DNA of 7,759 nucleotides, taken from the NCBI GenBank assembly GCA_964349835.1, contig CAYGID010000096.1:1-7759 (forward strand). The letters run 5' to 3'. Within the stretch, counting starts at the first letter, position 1, and every line of letters begins with the position of its first letter. This DNA is from JAQVSH01 sp964349835. Its GTDB lineage: Bacteria > Bacteroidota > Bacteroidia > Bacteroidales > UBA4181. The notes under the pieces are model-generated. The model saw only the letters and a program-made list of their open reading frames with translations, was not told the origin of the DNA and made no database searches. A program made the translations under genes and the position numbers. Positions 6,923 through 7,759 of the stretch are shown piece by piece.

Positions 6923-6927
6923 CCTCC
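6923..6927 (-). promoter_or_regulatory. Strong Shine-Dalgarno (GGAGG) before rpmG
   Basis: The minus strand between rpmB and rpmG reads CGGAGGATCAGAATT and then ATG, so GGAGG sits 9 bases before the start codon. This is noteworthy because Bacteroidota rarely use Shine-Dalgarno sites. No comparable site precedes rpmB, the DUF4295 gene, the MscS gene or the trehalose synthase gene in this window. Confidence 0.75.
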
Positions 6928-6928
6928 G

Positions 6929-7168
6929 TTAAAATTTGATGAACCCTTTGGCTTCAGCATCTTTCAGGGCAGCCTCCAAGCCTTTTCTGTTGATAATGCG
7001 CAATCCTGCGGCAGAAACCTTCAGATTGATCCAACGATCTTCCGATTCAAGATACAACTTCTTAACAAAAAGATTCGGTTTGAACGTTCTTTTTGTCCTT
7101 CTTTTTGAGTGCGATACGTTGTTTCCAACCATCGCTACCTTTCCTGTAATTTCGCAAACTTGTGACAT
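6929..7168 (-). CDS. rpmB: 50S ribosomal protein L28 (bL28)
   Basis: The 79 residues begin MSQVCEITGK and contain GNNVSHSKRRTKRTFKPNL, then VSAAGLRIINRKG, closely following E. coli L28 (78 residues). It belongs to the large ribosomal subunit, where L28 lies near the E-site side. It has a single cysteine and no CxxC pair, so it is the zinc-free form, matching the L33 beside it. It is the first gene of the visible rpmB-rpmG-DUF4295 unit. The 119-base region before it holds a good candidate promoter. The sequence just upstream of the ATG (AATAAAATAGAGCG) is A-rich with no Shine-Dalgarno, as is normal in this phylum. Confidence 0.98.
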   Translation of the reverse strand: MSQVCEITGKVAMVGNNVSHSKRRTKRTFKPNLFVKKLYLESEDRWINLKVSAAGLRIINRKGLEAALKDAEAKGFIKF

Positions 7169-7212
7169 CGCTCTATTTTATTACTGCTTGTTCTTTTTCT
7201 AAATTCGGTGCG

Positions 7213-7244
7213 CAAAAGTCGCTATAATAATCGAATAAATCAAA
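7213..7244 (-). promoter_or_regulatory. Candidate Bacteroidota-type promoter for rpmB-rpmG-DUF4295
   Basis: On the minus strand TTTG (plus-strand CAAA, 7241-7244) is followed after 20 bases by GACTTTTG (plus-strand CAAAAGTC, 7213-7220). This matches the Bacteroides TTTG / TAnnTTTG pattern at five of the six fixed positions of the -7 box, with correct spacing. It is correctly placed in the only sizeable intergenic region of the block. Transcription would start near 7206, leaving a leader of about 37 bases to the rpmB ATG. The rest of 7169-7287 shows no clear hairpin, RNA gene or terminator for cinA. Confidence 0.55.
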
Positions 7245-7287
7245 CATTTGCGTAAGTTTTTCTCCTTTGTTCTTCTATTTCTCTGTC

Positions 7288-7759
7288 TCAAAATTGAAGA
7301 ATATTCTGCGTTTTTGCATTGTTCTCCTCCTCAATAAGTTGCAGGAGCATCTGAATGCCCCAAAGGGCTCCCCTGACGATGATTCTGGAACGGTCGCTCC
7401 CCAACAAAAAGCTTTTTGCCTGAACGCTTTGTGCCGATGCAACCGAAATCCAAACGGTTCCTACCGGCTTCTCCGGGGATCCGCCCGAAGGCCCAGCAAT
7501 TCCCGAAATAGCAATTGCATAGTGCGAGGCCATCTTTTCACGAACTGCGGTGGCCATCGACTCAACCGTTTCACGACTAACGGCCCCTTTGGTTTCGAGC
7601 AGTCGGGTTGGAACTCCGAGAAGATGGGTTTTGATCTGGTTGTGATAGGCTACAATGCCTCCCATAAACCAGGCAGAGGCACCCGGTAGGGAGGTAAACC
7701 GATGGGCAAGATAGCCTCCCGTGCAACTCTCGGCTACCGAAAGGGTGGCTCCTTTTTCG
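7288..7759 (-). CDS. cinA: CinA C-terminal domain protein (nicotinamide-nucleotide amidohydrolase), 5' truncated
   Basis: The frame is open to the window edge, giving 156 visible residues that begin EKGATLSVAESCTGGYLAHR. The nucleotide-amide hydrolase (PncC/CinA_C) signatures are all present: AESCTGG (visible residues 9-15), GGIVAYHNQIKTHLLGV (33-49), KGAVSRETV (57-65) and SGIAGPSGGSPEKPVGTVW (85-103). This domain deamidates nicotinamide mononucleotide to nicotinate mononucleotide in NAD recycling. Only about 20 residues would be missing if this were a stand-alone PncC, but about 260 (a MoaB/MogA-like N-terminal domain) if it is full-length CinA, which is the common form in Bacteroidota. An internal ATG at 7663-7665 lies inside the conserved fold and is not the start. 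The gene precedes rpmB in the same direction, 119 bases apart, an arrangement I recall as common in the phylum. Confidence 0.93.
   Translation of the reverse strand, partial: EKGATLSVAESCTGGYLAHRFTSLPGASAWFMGGIVAYHNQIKTHLLGVPTRLLETKGAVSRETVESMATAVREKMASHYAIAISGIAGPSGGSPEKPVGTVWISVASAQSVQAKSFLLGSDRSRIIVRGALWGIQMLLQLIEEENNAKTQNILQF

Noticed and set aside
6881..7202. Plus-strand frames of 75 and 88 codons opposite rpmB and rpmG.
   Set aside because: They mirror two certain ribosomal protein genes and show no independent support.
7169..7287. A possible leader RNA or ribosomal-protein autoregulatory structure before rpmB.
   Set aside because: No convincing stem-loop could be found by eye in this AT-rich stretch. 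Only the promoter-like boxes are supported.
7267..7689. A 140-codon plus-strand frame opposite cinA.
   Set aside because: It is antisense to conserved CinA_C motifs, with an amino-acid make-up like a shadow frame and no known family.

Overview
This window looks like chromosomal DNA from the phylum Bacteroidota, most likely order Bacteroidales. The evidence is the rpmB-rpmG-DUF4295 ribosomal block, which is typical of that phylum, the cysteine-poor forms of L28 and L33, the general lack of Shine-Dalgarno sequences, and promoter-like elements of the TTTG / TAnnTTTG type. Two runs of exactly 100 N (4296-4395 and 6585-6684) show that it is a scaffolded draft or metagenome assembly. Each run interrupts a gene.

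Left half (1-4794), a trehalose and osmotic-stress neighbourhood. A 5'-truncated GH15 glycoside hydrolase runs rightward (1-1551). Fifteen bases further on, tail to tail, lies a leftward bifunctional trehalose-6-phosphate synthase/phosphatase (1567-3792). Back to back with that, a MscS-type mechanosensitive channel runs rightward (3874-4794) and is broken by the first gap. A coherent reading is that trehalose is made from UDP-glucose and glucose-6-phosphate, possibly turned over by the GH15 enzyme, and that solutes are released through MscS on hypo-osmotic downshift. The enzyme identities are well supported. The shared role is inference.

Middle (4802-6568), a leftward CocE/NonD-type serine hydrolase with a lipoprotein-like signal peptide, tail to tail with the channel gene and only 7 bases from it.

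Right part (6685-7759), a leftward housekeeping block: the 3' part of cinA (nicotinamide-nucleotide amidohydrolase domain), a promoter-bearing intergenic stretch, rpmB (bL28), rpmG (bL33) and the first ten codons of a DUF4295 protein that runs into the second gap. In Bacteroidota ftsY usually follows DUF4295, so the gap probably hides more than 100 bases.

I found no mobile element, CRISPR array, tRNA, rRNA or phage signal, and no stretch over 300 bases lacks a gene. I see no convincing undescribed system. The points most worth a second look are the trehalose-channel cluster, the content of the two gaps, a lone strong Shine-Dalgarno before rpmG, and the altered N-terminal motif of the trehalose synthase.
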